Positions 62,402-64,000 of a stretch of DNA of 64,000 nucleotides are shown here, in pieces. The stretch's first letter is position 1. Each line of letters opens with the position of its first letter. Position numbers and translations under genes: made by a program. The notes below the pieces were generated by a model. It was not told where the DNA came from. It ran no database searches and was given only the letters and a program-made list of their open reading frames with translations. The stretch lies in assembly GCA_040365065.1 (NCBI GenBank), contig BAABNI010000008.1, forward strand, positions 62,001 to 126,000, in the 5' to 3' direction. Source of the DNA: Pelagadaptatus aseana. GTDB lineage: Bacteria; Pseudomonadota; Gammaproteobacteria; Pseudomonadales; Cellvibrionaceae.

Positions 62402-63100
62402 TCAGGCCTTAATGGTGTGAACCATATAGTTTACGTCCACATCCTTGGGGTTGAGTTTGTAGTTTTTGGTGATCGGATTGTAGGTTAAGCCGGTCATGTC
62501 CTGTAGGCTCAGCTCGGCCTGACGAATCCAGTTCGATAGCTCGGACGGGCGGATAAATTTGCTGTACTCGTGGGTGCCCTTGGGCAGCATTTGCAGTACG
62601 TATTCAGCACCAATTACGGCAAAGGCGTAGGCCTTGGGATTGCGATTGATGGTGGAAAAATAGACGTGGCCACCGGGTTTACAAAGCCTGGCGCAGGCTT
62701 TGATTACCGAGGCGGGGTCGGGTACGTGTTCCAGCATTTCGAGGCAGGTGACGATGTCATAAGCTTCTGGCTCCTGTTCGGCCAGCTCCTCGGCGGTAAT
62801 GCGTCTGTAGTCAACCTGTACGCCACTTTCCAGAGAGTGCAGTTTTGCTACTTCCAGTGGTTCAATGCCCATGTCGATGCCGGTGACCTGAGCGCCACGG
62901 TGCGCCAGTCCCTCCGACAGAATCCCGCCGCCACAGCCCACGTCCAGCACCTTTTTGCCCGCTACCGGTGAGTTCAGGTCAATGTAGTTGCTGCGCAATG
63001 GATTGATATCGTGCAGGGGTTTGAATTCGCTGTTCTTGTCCCACCAGCGGCTGGCCAGTGCGGCGAACTTTGCAATTTCGGATTGGTCGACGTTGCTCAT
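62402..63100 (-). CDS. ubiG: Ubiquinone biosynthesis O-methyltransferase UbiG
   Basis: 232 residues. SAM-binding motif VLDVGCGGGILSEGLA, then VTCLEMLEHVPDP and KPGGHVYFSTINRNPKAY. N-terminal KFAALASRWWDKNSEFKPLHDINP is the UbiG signature. Carries out the two O-methylations of ubiquinone synthesis. Confidence 0.97.
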   Translation of the reverse strand: MSNVDQSEIAKFAALASRWWDKNSEFKPLHDINPLRSNYIDLNSPVAGKKVLDVGCGGGILSEGLAHRGAQVTGIDMGIEPLEVAKLHSLESGVQVDYRRITAEELAEQEPEAYDIVTCLEMLEHVPDPASVIKACARLCKPGGHVYFSTINRNPKAYAFAVIGAEYVLQMLPKGTHEYSKFIRPSELSNWIRQAELSLQDMTGLTYNPITKNYKLNPKDVDVNYMVHTIKA

Positions 63101-63144
63101 AGAAGTTTATAAACCTTTCAATGAAATCTTGTAGGAATAATGTA

Positions 63145-64000
63145 TTAATCCCGGGCTATGTGACTCTGCCACTGCAGCGCTTTCTGGCTCAGGGTTTCTT
63201 CGTGCAGGGTTTGCAGTCTGTAATTGTCTAGTACGCAGCGACCGCCAATCCAGTTGTGACTGACTCGCGAGCCCATTTCTGTGTACACCAGTTGGGAGGC
63301 CGGGTTATAGATTGGCAGCTGCTCCAGCTGGCTCATCTCGATGGCAATTAGGTCGGCTTTTTTACCCTTCTCCAGACTGCCAATGCTGTCTTCCATGCCC
63401 AGAGCTTTGGCGCCGTTGATGGTGGCCATTTCCAGTGCCGTTGCAGCATCGACAGCGGTGGCATCGCCACTGACACCCTTGGCCAGCAGCGACGCCAGTT
63501 GCATTTCGGCGAACAGGTTAAGGCTGTTGTTGCTGGCGGCGCCATCGGTGCCCAGTGCGACGTTGACGTTTTGTTGCTGCAGTTTGGCAACCGGACAGAA
63601 ACCACTGGCCAGTTTCATGTTGGAGCTGGGGCAGTGGACAACGTTACTGCCGGTGTTGTGCAGTAATTCAATATCTTCATCGTTGAGTTGAGTCATGTGG
63701 ACACACTGACTCAGGGGTGACAGCAGTCCCAGTTCGTTGAGTCTGGCAATCGGGCGTTTGCCGGTTTCAGCAAGGGCCGCATCGACTTCGCTGGCGGTTT
63801 CGTGCAAATGAATCTGGATGGGTGTCTGCAGTTCTTCGGCCAGGGTGGCAATGCGTTGCAGTGGTTCATCTGAGACGGTGTAGGGGGCATGAGGGCCAAA
63901 CGCAATCGAAACCAGCGGGTGGCCGGCGTAGTCATCGTGCAGTGCCAGGCCTTTGCTGATGTATTCATCCGGATCCTGAGCCCAGGCGGTGGGGAAGTCC
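63145..64000 (-). CDS. mtaD: 5-methylthioadenosine/S-adenosylhomocysteine deaminase MtaD-like, C-terminal part
   Basis: Partial; the frame runs out of the window at 64000, so the start is missing. Amidohydrolase with metal/substrate motifs FGPHAPYTVSDE, IHLHETASEVD, VHMTQLNDEDI, CPSSNMKLASGF and GTDGAASNNSLNLFAEM. The family (TRZ/ATZ hydrolase) converts 5'-methylthioadenosine or SAH; Pseudomonas mtaD (PA3170) has the same neighbours ubiG-mupP. Ends 44 bases upstream of the ubiG start and is transcribed in the same direction. Confidence 0.92.
   Translation of the reverse strand, partial: DFPTAWAQDPDEYISKGLALHDDYAGHPLVSIAFGPHAPYTVSDEPLQRIATLAEELQTPIQIHLHETASEVDAALAETGKRPIARLNELGLLSPLSQCVHMTQLNDEDIELLHNTGSNVVHCPSSNMKLASGFCPVAKLQQQNVNVALGTDGAASNNSLNLFAEMQLASLLAKGVSGDATAVDAATALEMATINGAKALGMEDSIGSLEKGKKADLIAIEMSQLEQLPIYNPASQLVYTEMGSRVSHNWIGGRCVLDNYRLQTLHEETLSQKALQWQSHIARD

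Overview
The window looks like a chromosomal segment of a motile gammaproteobacterium. Its flagellar gene order (flrC/fleR - fliEFGHIJ ... fliK-fliLMNOPQR-flhB ... flhA-flhF-fleN-fliA-cheYZAB-motCD-parC-parP-cheW-DUF2802) and the edge block yciK-mupP-ubiG-mtaD are both of the Pseudomonas/Cellvibrio-like type. No transposase, phage gene, CRISPR array, tRNA or rRNA was seen.

Layout. (1) 1-7492: end of the sigma54 activator FlrC/FleR, a 54-residue charged ORF with a strong terminator, then fliEFGHIJ behind a sigma54-type promoter. (2) 7493-22499: a roughly 15 kb block that separates fliJ from fliK. It holds a second (F7-like) chemosensory system (STAS protein, CheY, CheA, CheW, two receptors, CheR, CheD, CheB) and a phosphorelay/anti-sigma switch resembling HsbA-HsbR-HptB. 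A good FliA (sigma28) promoter precedes it. (3) 22500-33401: fliK and fliL each follow a near-consensus sigma54 promoter, then fliMNOPQR-flhB, a strictosidine-synthase/SMP-30-like gene, and flhA with another sigma54 candidate. (4) 33511-46623: flhF, fleN, fliA, the flagellar (F6-like) chemotaxis genes cheY, cheZ, cheA, cheB, the stator pair motCD, the polar array positioning pair parC/parP, cheW and a DUF2802 gene; then a BamE-like lipoprotein. (5) 47227-59842, minus strand: a compact six-gene operon coding for an outer-membrane TolC-like lipoprotein with a SPOR tail, a small HlyD-type adaptor, a 1923-residue surface protein, a second HlyD-type adaptor, an M50 metalloprotease fused to a HlyD domain, and a FecR-domain protein. 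A divergent SUMF1-like lipoprotein follows. (6) 60975-64000, minus strand: yciK, mupP, ubiG, and partial mtaD.

How it works together. Regions 1-4 form most of a polar flagellum: MS ring, switch, export apparatus, stator, number/position control (FlhF, FleN), late sigma factor FliA, and a polar chemotaxis array. Filament, rod, hook and most regulators are outside the window. Three core genes (the second-system cheY, fliR and the flagellar cheA) are each broken by one extra base in a homopolymer. The shared pattern points to sequence error more than to real loss, but this cannot be settled here.

The least explained part is region 5. It has the parts of a type I-like export pathway for a giant VCBS-type protein, but no ABC ATPase is encoded in the operon or elsewhere in the window. 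An M50 protease-HlyD fusion and a SPOR-tailed outer-membrane channel are there instead. A second notable point is the linker of the flagellar CheA, which carries four copies of a peptide closely resembling the CheY-binding ends of FliM and CheZ in the same window.
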